This document shows, piece by piece, positions 1 to 7,394 of a stretch of DNA of 21,591 nucleotides. Source of the DNA: Melanopsichium pennsylvanicum (Eukaryota; Basidiomycota; Ustilaginomycetes; Ustilaginales); contig OAPG01000052.1 in assembly GCA_900208305.1 (NCBI GenBank), positions 1-21,591 of the forward strand, given 5' to 3'. The notes beneath the pieces were generated by a model. The model saw only the letters and a program-made list of their open reading frames with translations. It was not told the origin of the DNA and did no database searches. How positions within the stretch are numbered: position 1 is the stretch's first letter; each line of letters starts with the position of its first letter. Both the position numbers and the translations under genes were made by a program.

Positions 1-325
1 TAAATAGTAATTTATATAAGAGCTATAAAATTCTATTCTAAAAAATAGAATGACTAAAATTAGTGGAAATAGTAATATACCATAGAGTCGTGTATATTTA
101 CAGAACAGTATGGATAAAATTCATAGAATATAATAGAAGTGTTCTACTTCTTTATCTATTCTAAATTAAAAATATTGAATATCTTAGTAAGATATAGTAC
201 ATTAAAAGAAAGGATAAGTAAATAACAATAAGATGGAATAGAAAAATCCTTATCATAATATAAATAAAATAGGATAAAAATATTTTAACTATATTAAATG
301 AAAGGTAAAAAAAAGAAAAAAGTTA
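1..325. other. AT-rich leader upstream of cob
   Basis: No gene, tRNA or convincing open frame is visible here. The stretch is very AT-rich and has small inverted repeats that can form hairpins, for example an 8-bp stem (attctatt/aatagaat) around 32-53 and a short one around 139-152 (agaagt/acttct). It is probably intergenic DNA plus the cob 5' leader, ending in an A-rich run just before the cob ATG. I could not identify a promoter consensus. It has no counterpart in the right arm, which ends before reaching it. Confidence 0.6.
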
Positions 326-525
326 ATGCGACTACTTAAATCACATCCTATTCTAGGTCTAGTTAATAGTTACCTAGTTGATAGTCCACAACCTTCGAAT
401 ATTTCTTACATGTGGAACTTTGGATCACTACTAGGAACTTGTCTAGTAATCCAAATTCTTACAGGAGATTTCTAGCTATGCATTATACACCATCAGTTGA
501 TCTAGCATTTATTAGTGTTGAGCAT
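326..525 (+). CDS. cob: cob exon 1 (apocytochrome b, N-terminus), with a 1-nt frameshift
   Basis: This encodes the start of apocytochrome b, the membrane-embedded, haem-carrying core of respiratory complex III. Translation from the ATG at 326 begins [20 protein letters not shown] and continues through [11 protein letters not shown] and LVIQILTG, typical of fungal cytochrome b. Near 465-470 the frame slips: after LTG it reads GAT TTC TAG, while the next frame continues as [18 protein letters not shown]. One T appears to be missing (the family expects a residue such as V before FLAMHY). The exon is 200 nt where 201 would keep the frame into exon 2. A consensus or sequencing error is likely, since this region has no second copy here to check against; a real frameshift mutation is possible. 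The 5' splice site follows a T at 525, as usual for group I introns. Confidence 0.88.
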
Positions 526-858
526 ACTTTTTTAAAAGTCCTATTGATGTGCTCATTAAACTTCGCTATATGCTGGAAAGCCTATTAAGCCATATAGTAC
601 TAATTTATAAAAAGAAGTAAAAATCTAAAGGATCATAAGGGACAATCAGCAGGAAACCAAATCTTAAATTTAAGAAAGTAGGATCCTCAGAGACTACACG
701 CGAGGCTTTTATTAATTTATAAATAAACTTAGATTATTAAAAATAAAAAAGAAAATAAATTGTTGATATAATAAAAGATAATATAGTCCAAGGCAACGAT
801 CTCACAGCTTAGCGTGTCAAGTATCGTGCTTTAACTATATAAAAAAGAGATTAAAACT

Positions 859-1997
859 TTTACTAAAGAAGAATTCAAACAGTGGCTAGTTGGATTTATT
901 GATGCGCCCGTAAATTTTTAAGTTTTTATGGATCGTAAGTATCTACGTGTTATGTTCCGAATTAACCTACATATTGATGATATTGAAATTCTTTATAAAA
1001 TTAAAGAGTTTATAGGTGTAGGTAAAGTAATTATTAATAAAAATAGTGCTGTATATGTTATTAATAATACTGCTGATTTTATTAATATACTATTTCCTAT
1101 TCTAGATCAATATAAGCTACTAACTACAAAATATCTCGATTATCTATATTTTTGTAAAGTAGTTAAAAAGCTAGTAATTAATAAAAGTTCTGTATTTATA
1201 GGATCGGATCTAACATGGCTAAAAACCAGTATTAAAAATATGAATACAGGTCGACAGTCTATTAATTATGAACTAATTCCAAATACACTAATAACACTAT
1301 TTTTGTTTATTGGTTAGTTCCTTACTTTAAAAATTGTACAAAATGTCCGAAATACACATGTTCTAGCTTCAATCTCTAAATTTTATAATTTCACTATCAA
1401 CTGAATTTCAATTTAGTCAATTTTCTGTATCACTAAAATAAAATAGAATAAAAATACTAATGTACTAGTTATTTAATATAATAATATTGATTCTCTTCAT
1501 GATATTCTAGCACATCTTCTTATTCAATTTCCATTCCAAACACGAAAAGGAACTGATTTTATTATTGGTGTATTGTACTATATATACATAAATTTGGTTA
1601 TATTTATCTAACAGAAGGACGTAAACTAGCAGTAGCTATTGCTTATTTTGTTAATAAATCATGATATAGTACAGCAATTAAATAAGTTAATACACCTAAT
1701 ATTGATATTGCACTGTTTGATACTTCTCTACCTGTAACACTAACTCCAAAAATGACTCATCTAGAGCTATCACAAAATTTGAATTTGAATTTGAATTTGA
1801 ATTTTGCTAAAACTTATAAAACACGAAATGTTTGGGTTTATGATTATAATGTGCTAGTAAAAGGTAGTCTTTTTACGAGTAATGCGGAAGCTGCCGCTAG
1901 TGTTGGGCTAAATGGTACAACTCGAATTGTAGCACGATATCTTGATACTGGTAAATCCTATCAAGAACGATATGAATTTACAACAAAAGCTAAGTAA
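859..1997 (+). pseudogene. Degenerate LAGLIDADG homing endonuclease of cob-i1
   Basis: The frame opens with FTKEEFKQWLVGFIDA, the first LAGLIDADG helix of intron endonucleases, but the two residues after DA read PV where the family expects an acidic residue and glycine. A TAA stop follows at 919. The same frame then continues from 922 to 1317 (VFMDRKYLRVMFRINLHIDD and on), matching the usual first domain. The second LAGLIDADG motif, expected near 1300, is unrecognisable, and frames are broken from there to about 1750. The last piece (1752-1997) reads VWVYDYNVLVKGSLFTSNAE, then AAASVGLNGTTRIVARYLDT, resembling a NUMOD1-type DNA-binding tail of homing enzymes. The catalytic acid of motif 1 is lost and the frame is broken, so it is almost certainly inactive. 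Confidence 0.8.
1776..1804 (+). repeat. Hexanucleotide tandem repeat (AATTTG), about 4.8 copies
   Basis: Four perfect AATTTG units and a partial fifth lie inside the tail frame of the decayed cob-i1 endonuclease, where they add an LNLNLN run without shifting frame. They look like replication-slippage expansion. Confidence 0.9.
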
Positions 1998-2064
1998 ATA
2001 TTATTTTATAAAAATATTTGATTTTATTAGCTAGCGCACAAATTTCTGTGAGTATCTTTCTTTG

Positions 2065-2256
2065 ATTATGCGAGATGTTAACTATGGATGGCTAATTCGA
2101 TACCTACACGCTAATACAGCATCCTTTTTCTTTATCTTTGTATATCTTCACATTGGACGAGGACTATACTATGGATCATACAAATCACCACGAACACTAC
2201 TATGGTCAATTGGAGTTATTATTCTAGTTCTAATGATGGCTATTGCTTTCCTTGGT
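2065..2256 (+). CDS. cob: cob exon 2 (apocytochrome b)
   Basis: Sixty-four codons beginning [20 protein letters not shown] and ending MMAIAFLG. It covers the second transmembrane helix and carries two of the four haem-ligand histidines, in RYLHANTA and VYLHIGRG. The [12 protein letters not shown] loop is standard for fungal cytochrome b. The exon joins exon 1 at H|IMRD and exon 3 at FLG|YVLPYGQ, both with T before the splice site and G at the intron end. It is in frame with the intron-encoded ORF that follows. Confidence 0.92.
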
Positions 2257-2382
2257 TTTATTGGCCAAAAATGGATGTGTTTTTATAATATCGATATAAC
2301 TAATATTCAATATCTTTCTATTCCTACTCTTCTTATTCCTAGTTCACGTCTACAATCTATTCTTGATAAACAGAATATTAAA

Positions 2383-2396
2383 CCGCGCATAGCGCC
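2383..2396 (+). repeat. 14-bp GC-rich mini-element, copy A
   Basis: The sequence CCGCGCATAGCGCC is an imperfect palindrome in an otherwise AT-rich reading frame. It sits where the GIY-YIG frame of cob-i2 shifts by one. Dropping 13 nt here (GCGCATAGCGCCT) would restore continuity as [12 protein letters not shown], which fits the family. Copy B at 2748-2761 is its reverse complement except for two central bases. Confidence 0.8.
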
Positions 2397-2747
2397 TTCT
2401 ATTTGAAAATCTTACTAATCCTGATACAAAAAAGATTGCTTATCAATCTCTTAAATCTTTCTCAGGTATTTATATGATTATTAATCTAGTAACAGGGGAA
2501 TATTATGTAGGTAGTGCTGTTACAGGTAATCTTTATATGCGTTTCCATAAGCATCTATTCTCTTTTACAGGAAATAAACGAGTTGCTAATGCTGTAAACA
2601 AATATGGACTATCTCAATTTGCATTTCTAGTACTAGAAATTGTACCACAAGAAAATAAAATGGATAGTACACTTCTTCTTAATCGAGAAGATTATTATCT
2701 ACAGACTCTGAAACCACAATACAATATTGCACCTCTTGCTAGTAATA

Positions 2748-2761
2748 GGCGCTGCGCGCGG
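2748..2761 (-). repeat. 14-bp GC-rich mini-element, copy B (inverted)
   Basis: GGCGCTGCGCGCGG on the + strand; its reverse complement CCGCGCGCAGCGCC matches copy A at 12 of 14 positions, differing only at the two central bases. It again coincides with a net +1 shift of the GIY-YIG frame, between PLASN and GWKHSEES. The same net shift at both sites is consistent with two insertions of equal length modulo 3. Confidence 0.8.
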
Positions 2762-3530
2762 ATGGAAACATTCCGAAGAGTCTCTAGCTAAAATGCGTGA
2801 TAATTATTCTGAAGAACGACGAGAACGAGTTGGAAATATTAACAAAGGAAAAACACTTTCTCAAGAAACACGTGAACTTATTCGTAAAGCAGCACTACTT
2901 CGATAACCTATGTCTATTGAATCACGAATGAAATGTTCCACTAATATGCGACCTGTTACTATTATAAATCTTGATGGTTCTAATCCTATTCATTTTATAA
3001 GCATTAAGGAAGCAAGTATTGCGATTTCATGTGCTGAAAAGACTATTCAACGTGCTCTAAATGGGGCCGGTGTTATTAAGAATAAATTTCTTGTTAAAAA
3101 CAACTAAAGATACTATTGAATAATTAGTTATATTAATATACTGCAAAGTTTAATATAAAAATACATTTATAGTCCTATTGTTTTCCCCTTTTTAATCTGT
3201 ATAGAGAATAGGGTTAATAATGATAGAATACCTCGACGGGGGTATTGGAGATAGTAATTATAATATTATCTTTGGCAATGCGAGTGAAAACGGTCAACGG
3301 AAGTTATCACCTTTCAAGACCGTCGGTTGTATACACGATCGCTACAGACTGGGTCACTTGTGGGTGCCTGAAATGGTGCTTAATGTACAGTCGGACATCT
3401 AAAGTAAAGACAAAATCTGTACTACTTTTCAAGGCCTAAAATGATATAAATAATAGTAATATGATTATTTATTGATTAGGTACAACTATTATTTACTGTG
3501 ATAATATATAGTAAATAGATAGAGATGTTG

Positions 3531-3566
3531 TATGTTCTGCCTTACGGACAAATGAGTCTATGGGGT
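3531..3566 (+). CDS. cob: cob exon 3 (12-codon mini-exon)
   Basis: Only 36 nt, encoding YVLPYGQMSLWG, a segment of the Qo-side loop of cytochrome b that is almost invariant in fungi. Its ends are fixed by homology: exon 2 stops at AFLG, exon 4 resumes at ATVITNLLSAIPW, intron 2 ends in G and this exon ends in T. It reads straight into the endonuclease ORF of intron 3. It is single-copy here because the right arm ends before reaching it. Confidence 0.9.
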
Positions 3567-4346
3567 AAAATTTATTGCCCCACATGCATTAATAATAGTT
3601 ATATTATCTTCGGATCCTTTATCTTCATTACTGTTTATCTTAGCGATAATCTTATAGCAAAACGACTACCAGCTACATCTCGAGTTGGAGCACATAATAT
3701 GGATATTCTATCTATTATTTTTGGTTCTCTTCTGGGAGATAGTCACGCTGAACGGCGTGCTATAGGTAATGGTACTCGTATTAGTTTTTCTCAAGAAGCT
3801 ATTCATAAAGAATATCTTCTTTGGCTTCACAATCTTATTTCTAATCTAGGGTATAGTACACCTAATCTACCAAAAATTCAAACTCGACTAGGTCTAGGTG
3901 GTAAACTTCGATATGTCATTCGGTTTCACACTTTTACTTATAGCAGTATAAATTGGATTCATGATCTTTGGTATGTAAATGGTGTTAAATGCGTTCCAAA
4001 AAATATTGGAGAGTTTCTAACACCTCTTGCCCTCGCTATCTGGATTATGGATGATGGAGGTCGAGTCGGTAAAGGACTTAAATTTTCTACGAATTCTTTT
4101 TCTTATGAAGATTGTCTTCTACTATCTAATGTGCTATTTGATAAGTATAATCTACGTACTTCAGTACAATCGGCTGGAGTTGAAAATCAGTATATTATTT
4201 ATGTATTTAAAGAGTCAATGCCTGCTCTTCGTGAAATTGTACAACCATATATCGTTTCATCTATGCTATATAAACTTGGAGAGTTGCACTTCTTAGATAT
4301 ATTTTTATTATTAATGTATAGTCTTAAATATTTAAGGCGACACTGA
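3567..4346 (+). CDS. LAGLIDADG homing endonuclease/maturase of cob-i3, fused to exon 3
   Basis: An uninterrupted frame runs from exon 3 into the intron, so the protein would be made as a fusion and then processed, as is common for mitochondrial intron enzymes. The first LAGLIDADG-type helix is SIIFGSLLGDSHAERR (about 3708-3755) and the second is ALAIWIMDDGG (about 4029-4061), followed by SFSYEDCLLLSNVLFDKYNL (about 4098-4157). This is the two-motif arrangement of the LAGLIDADG_2 family, which cleaves intronless cob alleles and may aid splicing. The stop is TGA at 4344. If TGA reads as Trp, as in many fungal mitochondria, the frame runs to TAG at 4377. The stretch after MLYKLGEL (about 4288-4343) is an unusual hydrophobic tail. 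This left copy looks intact; the right copy has frameshifts. Confidence 0.87.
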   Translation, partial: KIYCPTCINNSYIIFGSFIFITVYLSDNLIAKRLPATSRVGAHNMDILSIIFGSLLGDSHAERRAIGNGTRISFSQEAIHKEYLLWLHNLISNLGYSTPNLPKIQTRLGLGGKLRYVIRFHTFTYSSINWIHDLWYVNGVKCVPKNIGEFLTPLALAIWIMDDGGRVGKGLKFSTNSFSYEDCLLLSNVLFDKYNLRTSVQSAGVENQYIIYVFKESMPALREIVQPYIVSSMLYKLGELHFLDIFLLLMYSLKYLRRH

Positions 4347-4674
4347 TGAAAACGGTCAAAGATTGTATCTCAAATCTAGACCGTCGGCTATTCTATGATA
4401 TTAAAAAGGGTATCTACACTATATAATTTAGATATGTACCGCCACTTTGTAATAAAAATAGAATGATCGCTACAGACTGGTCCATCGGTGGGTATTTATC
4501 TTCTTTACTCTACTAAAAAAAAAGAATACAAAAATGCTTAATGTACAGTCGGAGTGTTTTTAGTTTATTACTAACACAAGGCCCATTTCAATTTCTATGT
4601 ATCATGGAGAAATAGGGTACAGGGTCATATATTAGGAGATAGGATTATTACCACTATATATGATTAAACGCTTG
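3567..4674 (+). mobile_element. Group I intron cob-i3, with LAGLIDADG ORF
   Basis: This intron separates SLWG from ATVITNLL, after T and ending in G. The endonuclease frame fills most of the 5' part and the ribozyme core lies 3' of it, about 4347-4560: aaaacggtcaa, gaccgtcgg, an R-like element (gatcgctacagactgg, about 4464-4479) and an S-like element (aatgtacagtcgg, about 4540-4552). These match cob-i2 closely. An A-rich expansion (about 4513-4534) interrupts the 3' peripheral region. From 3950 onward the intron is duplicated on the - strand of the right arm (20868-21591). Confidence 0.86.
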
Positions 4675-4735
4675 GCAACAGTTATTACAAACCTTCTAAG
4701 TGCTATTCCATGGATTGGTCAAGATTTCGTTGAAT
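4675..4735 (+). CDS. cob: cob exon 4 (61 nt)
   Basis: Encodes ATVITNLLSAIPWIGQDFVE plus the first base of the next codon, a conserved stretch of cytochrome b leading to the third haem-ligand region. Intron 3 ends in G at 4674. The 3' end is placed at 4735 because splitting the Phe codon (T|TT) gives both an exon-final T and an intron-final G at 6033. Exon 5 then resumes as [10 protein letters not shown]. With exon 5 the length is a multiple of three. It reads on into the intron-4 endonuclease frame. Confidence 0.88.
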
Positions 4736-5643
4736 TTGAAAAACTACTACTATTTATTATAACTCTTTCTATTCTTTCTTATTATTTTATTACTAAATAC
4801 AACTATAACATGAGTACTATTGGAAAAGTAAATGAATCTCCTCTACGAGGTCGAAAGTCTCGTACAGATAAAGAAAAACAAGCTTTTCTATCTTCTGTCT
4901 CTTACGATTTTATGAGTATGTTTATAGGACTTATTGATGGTGATGGCTATATCGCTATTACTAAAATTGGACTTGATAACATTCGAATAGAACTAATCCT
5001 AAGTGTAGATATTAAAGATCTTAAACTACTAGAACATATTCAAAATGTACTAAAGATCGGTCGTATTAATGAATACCCTAACATTAGTACTGCAAAACTA
5101 ACTATTAGTAAAGTAGATCTACAAGAAGTACTTCTTCCACTTATTCTATATTATAAACTATTCTTTCTGACTGAAACACGACGGAAACAATTCAATCTTT
5201 GTATGCATCTTCTAGAAAATAATATCCCTAAATTTAGTAGTATTCCTTCTATTGAAAATATCAAAGATCTATTCAGTCTTCCTAAATCTAGTATTGAATA
5301 TGTTAATCTACCTTTTTTCTACAATTGGATTGTTGGATTCACTATTGCAGAAGGATCTTTCTATATTAAAAATACTGGAGAGCATTTCTTTTCTCTACGA
5401 CAACGTTCTCATTCAACACTATTTGAAGCATTCAAACTTGTGTTTAAAACAAATCGTAAAATTGAAGACGATGGTAAATATATGAAATTCAGTGTATCTT
5501 CTACAAAAGATCTAATTAATGTTGTAACATTCTTTAGTAATAGTGGACTATATAGTCTACTTGGGCTAAAAGCTGATCAATACAATGCTTGGCTAACTAG
5601 TCTTAAACAAAATAATAAAAAGTTTACTCGCGATAGCGTATAA
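4736..5643 (+). CDS. Two-motif LAGLIDADG endonuclease/maturase of cob-i4, I-AniI-like, fused to exon 4
   Basis: The frame continues from exon 4 without a stop. A hydrophobic stretch (KLLLFIITLSILSYYFIT, about 4741-4794) comes first. The first LAGLIDADG motif is FIGLIDGDGY (4921-4950) and the second is WIVGFTIAEGSF (5326-5361); the second keeps the catalytic acid as Glu but has Ile at the preceding acidic position. Layout and spacing resemble I-AniI of Aspergillus cob, a bifunctional endonuclease and splicing maturase, so the same role is inferred. The C-terminus ends abruptly at NNKKFTRDSV where a GC-rich patch (5628-5639) provides the last codons, so the family's basic tail may have been lost. 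Codon use (CTA, CGA, GGA) is like the host exons. Confidence 0.87.
5628..5639 (+). repeat. GC-rich mini-element relative, copy C
   Basis: TCGCGATAGCGT here, and TCCGCGATAGCGT in the right-arm copy, resemble copy A (CCGCGCATAGCGCC) with one internal base missing and a different 3' end. It lies at the very end of the cob-i4 endonuclease frame and supplies its last codons. Homology to copies A and B is likely but weaker than between those two. Confidence 0.55.
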
Positions 5644-6033
5644 ATTTAGGTTATAATAAATAAAATAGTAATAAAGTTCCCTTATATCGTGAGATATATT
5701 GAATAATCGGGTGAATTGCAAGGAACTCTTCGTGTATCCCCCTCATTAGTATTTACTTTATATTCAATAAAAATATATTTTATCAGTACTATTAAGGATA
5801 CAAAAGACAATTTGCAGCGAAGCTATTATCAGCACCTTATTCTACTATGTTTTAATAGTAAAATATGAAGGTAATAGAACGTTCAACGACTAATCGGTGA
5901 GTTGTGCTAACAATAAACCGGACACGAGTGCCCGACATCTATATAATCTTTGTATTTATAGATGATGACATAGTCTAAGCTTATTAGAAATAATAAGAAT
6001 ATACAATTAAATGTTGTATAGATAATAAAACTG

Positions 6034-6758
6034 TTGTTTGGGGAGGATTCTCAGTTAATAATGCTACACTTAACCGATTCTTCTCACTACACTACCTTCT
6101 ACCATTCGTACTAGCTGCTCTAGCAGCTATGCACCTACTAGCACTACACGAGCACGGAAGTAGTAATCCACTAGGAGTATCAGGTAATACAGATCGACTA
6201 CCATTCCACCCTTACTTCACATTCAAAGATCTTGTTACAATCTTTGTATTCCTACTAGCTCTATCTGTATTTGTATTCTACATGCCAAATGCACTAGGAC
6301 ACTCAGATAATTATATTCCAGCTAACCCAATGCAAACACCAGCATCAATTGTTCCAGAGTGGTACCTACTACCATTCTATGCTATTCTACGATCAATTCC
6401 TAATAAGCTACTAGGAGTTATTGCTATGTTTATGTCACTTCTAATTCTTCTAGGAATGCCTATTCTAGATACATCACGGATCCGAGGTAGTCAATTCCGA
6501 CCACTAATGCGATTCTCATTCTGGACATTCGTTGCTTGTTTCTTTATTCTAATGTTTATCGGTAGTCAACATGTTGAAAGCCCATATGTTGAAATCGGTG
6601 CTGCAGCTACTGCTTACTACTTCGCTTGGTTCCTAGTAGTAGTACCAGCAATTGGTATTATTGAGAATACACTAATGGATATTGCTCTAGCTGAGGGGAC
6701 ATCATCAGAAGTTATTACACAAAAAACACCTACACCACTACTACGAAGTGTTGTATAA
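6034..6758 (+). CDS. cob: cob exon 5 (apocytochrome b, C-terminal two-thirds)
   Basis: Resumes as [20 protein letters not shown] and runs uninterrupted to TAA at 6756-6758. It carries the second pair of haem-ligand histidines, in SLHYLLPF and [11 protein letters not shown]. The Qo-site PEWY motif ([19 protein letters not shown], about 6351-6407) is present. C-terminal transmembrane helices follow, through [20 protein letters not shown] and [10 protein letters not shown]. The last residues ([20 protein letters not shown] and three more) form a tail that appears longer than usual for fungal cytochrome b. The complete spliced protein would be about 404 residues if the exon 1 indel is corrected. 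It is duplicated at 18781-19505. Confidence 0.96.
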
Positions 6759-6912
6759 TATATTTGTGCTTTAACTTTCCCCTTCCATGTAGATTTGTTA
6801 AAGAAAGACCAAAAAGAAAACACCGGTAAAATTTAAGTGCTTAAAAATCTAAGAAGTCTTTTTAAAAGATTGCGCAGTAATAAATTGCGCCGATGGTTTT
6901 CTTCTACTAAAA

Positions 6913-6980
6913 GCGCCTTATAAAAGATCTCCATCTCCGATATTTTAGTAGCAAAATATCTCCGATATTTTATAAGGTGC
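6913..6980. repeat. Nested double hairpin in the cob-rns spacer
   Basis: An outer 13-bp stem pairs GCGCCTTATAAAA (6913-6925) with TTTTATAAGGTGC (6968-6980), with one G-U pair. Inside it an 8-bp stem pairs gatatttt (6939-6946) with aaaatatc (6953-6960). A 15-nt direct repeat, atctccgatatttta, occurs at 6933-6947 and 6958-6972. The shape recalls the double-hairpin elements described in some fungal mtDNAs, or a transcript-processing structure. It is present in both arms. Confidence 0.7.
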
Positions 6981-7197
6981 GGGAGAAGCCGTAGGCGAAT
7001 ATTTTCGTAGCATTTTTTGTTTATTCTATTTTTTTGCTACAGTCATTTCTATTAACTTAATATATTATATAATATTAATAAAATATTGTAATAGAATATA
7101 TTCCATATTTATGGTATATGAAGATGAAAGTGTCAAGAGTTGATGCGTGTTAAAAGCCCGTCGATAGGTTAAATCGGATAGGTATATATATACAGAT

Positions 7198-7221
7198 ATA
7201 TTTATATTTATATTTATATTT
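7198..7221. repeat. Hexanucleotide tandem repeat (ATATTT), 4 copies
   Basis: Four perfect ATATTT units lie in the spacer upstream of rns, flanked by ctgctagggcg. They are conserved in both arms, and no function is evident. Confidence 0.85.
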
Positions 7222-7394
7222 ATCTGCTAGGGCGAGTTTAATTTAGTGTATATAAATTAAATTAATATAAAATTATAAGAAGGTAGCTTGAATTAGTTGT
7301 AGTTAAATGAAATAGGGAGGTTCTAAAATTTCTGATTTTTCGGGCCGCTATAAAATAGTAACTAAATTAGTATTTATATATCTTTATAAAGGTA

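Larger units (their letters stand above)
526..2064 (+). mobile_element. Group I intron cob-i1, with HEG remnant
   Basis: This intron separates VEH from IMRDVNYGW in cob. It follows an exon-final T and ends in G at 2064, the usual group I boundaries. The catalytic core lies at the 5' end: a P/Q-type element (gacaatcagcaggaaacc) near 643-660, an R/P7 element (ggatcctcagagacta) near 682-697, and an S element (atatagtcca) near 781-790. A decayed LAGLIDADG frame follows, with a C-terminal DNA-binding-like module. The core closely resembles that of nad5 intron 1 (10392-11366), so the two are sister introns. Boundaries are inferred from protein continuity. Confidence 0.85.
2257..3107 (+). pseudogene. 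GIY-YIG homing endonuclease of cob-i2, broken by GC-rich insertions
   Basis: Read across frames this is a complete GIY-YIG homing enzyme. The GIY motif (2465-2473) and YVG motif (2504-2512) are spaced as in the family. The catalytic Arg is in YMRFHKH (about 2540) and the catalytic Glu in NREDYYLQ (about 2687); YNI follows. Downstream come a NUMOD3-like stretch (WKHSEESLAKMRDNYSEERR) and a NUMOD1-like tail ending in a stop at 3105-3107. The frame changes by +1 at about 2383-2405 and again at 2748-2761; both points hold the same 14-bp GC-rich element. A TAA also interrupts the frame at 2904 (LLR-stop-PMSIES). The exon-fused N-terminal part stops at 2404-2406. The nuclease domain itself is undamaged but the protein is interrupted, so it is probably inactive unless the indels are sequencing errors. 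Confidence 0.85.
2257..3530 (+). mobile_element. Group I intron cob-i2, with GIY-YIG ORF
   Basis: This intron splits cob between AFLG and YVLPYGQ. A GIY-YIG endonuclease frame occupies the 5' two-thirds, continuous with exon 2. The ribozyme core follows at about 3170-3410: aaaacggtcaa and gaccgtcgg pairing strands, an R-like element (gatcgctacagactgg, about 3338-3353) and an S-like element (aatgtacagtcgg, about 3382-3394). The same core elements occur in cob-i3, whose endonuclease is of a different family, so the ribozyme and its endonuclease have separate histories. No copy lies in the right arm, which ends before this intron. Confidence 0.86.
4736..6033 (+). mobile_element. Group I intron cob-i4, with I-AniI-like ORF
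   Basis: This intron splits cob inside the codon for Phe before VWGGFSV. Its 5' part holds a LAGLIDADG ORF continuous with exon 4; the core lies 3' of it, about 5708-5980. The core includes gggtgaattgcaagga (5709-5724), a P-element aatttgcagc (about 5809-5818), R/P7 gttcaacgactaatcgg (5881-5897) and S gacatagtct (about 5966-5975). The same elements recur in nad5 intron 2 near the palindrome centre. A full second copy lies at 19506-20805. Confidence 0.87.
6759..7394. other. cob-rns spacer with nested hairpins and GC-rich patches
   Basis: There is no protein-coding frame. The first third holds several GC-rich patches in an AT background (attgcgcagtaataaattgcgc about 6872-6893, agcgcc near 6912, ggtgcgggagaagccgtagg about 6976-6995) and the nested hairpin annotated separately. 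At 7125-7340 a moderately GC-rich, possibly structured segment (for example ttaaaagcccgtcgatagg, and gggaggttctaaa near 7315) surrounds a hexamer repeat. I recognise no tRNA there. It could be transcribed leader of rns or an unidentified RNA. Confidence 0.5.

Noticed and set aside
1..325. Possible tRNA or RNase P RNA strand (ttacagaacag near 98)
   Set aside because: No cloverleaf and no matching P4 partner could be found. The single hexamer-scale match is not enough.
3220..3439. Two overlapping short frames of 60 and 64 codons
   Set aside because: They cover the cob-i2 ribozyme core (gatcgctacagactgg, aatgtacagtcgg), which is structural RNA rather than coding.
4027..4296. 89-codon frame, and similarly 5252-5485 and 20055-20288
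   Set aside because: They are out-of-frame shadows of the cob-i3 and cob-i4 LAGLIDADG enzymes.
4344..4379. Read-through of TGA as Trp extending the cob-i3 enzyme by 11 residues
   Set aside because: Possible under a mitochondrial code, but the extension runs into the intron core (aaaacggtcaa) and no exon uses TGA, so the TGA stop is kept with this noted as an alternative.
6617..6823. 68-codon open frame on -
   Set aside because: It is antisense to the end of cob exon 5 and shows no family resemblance.
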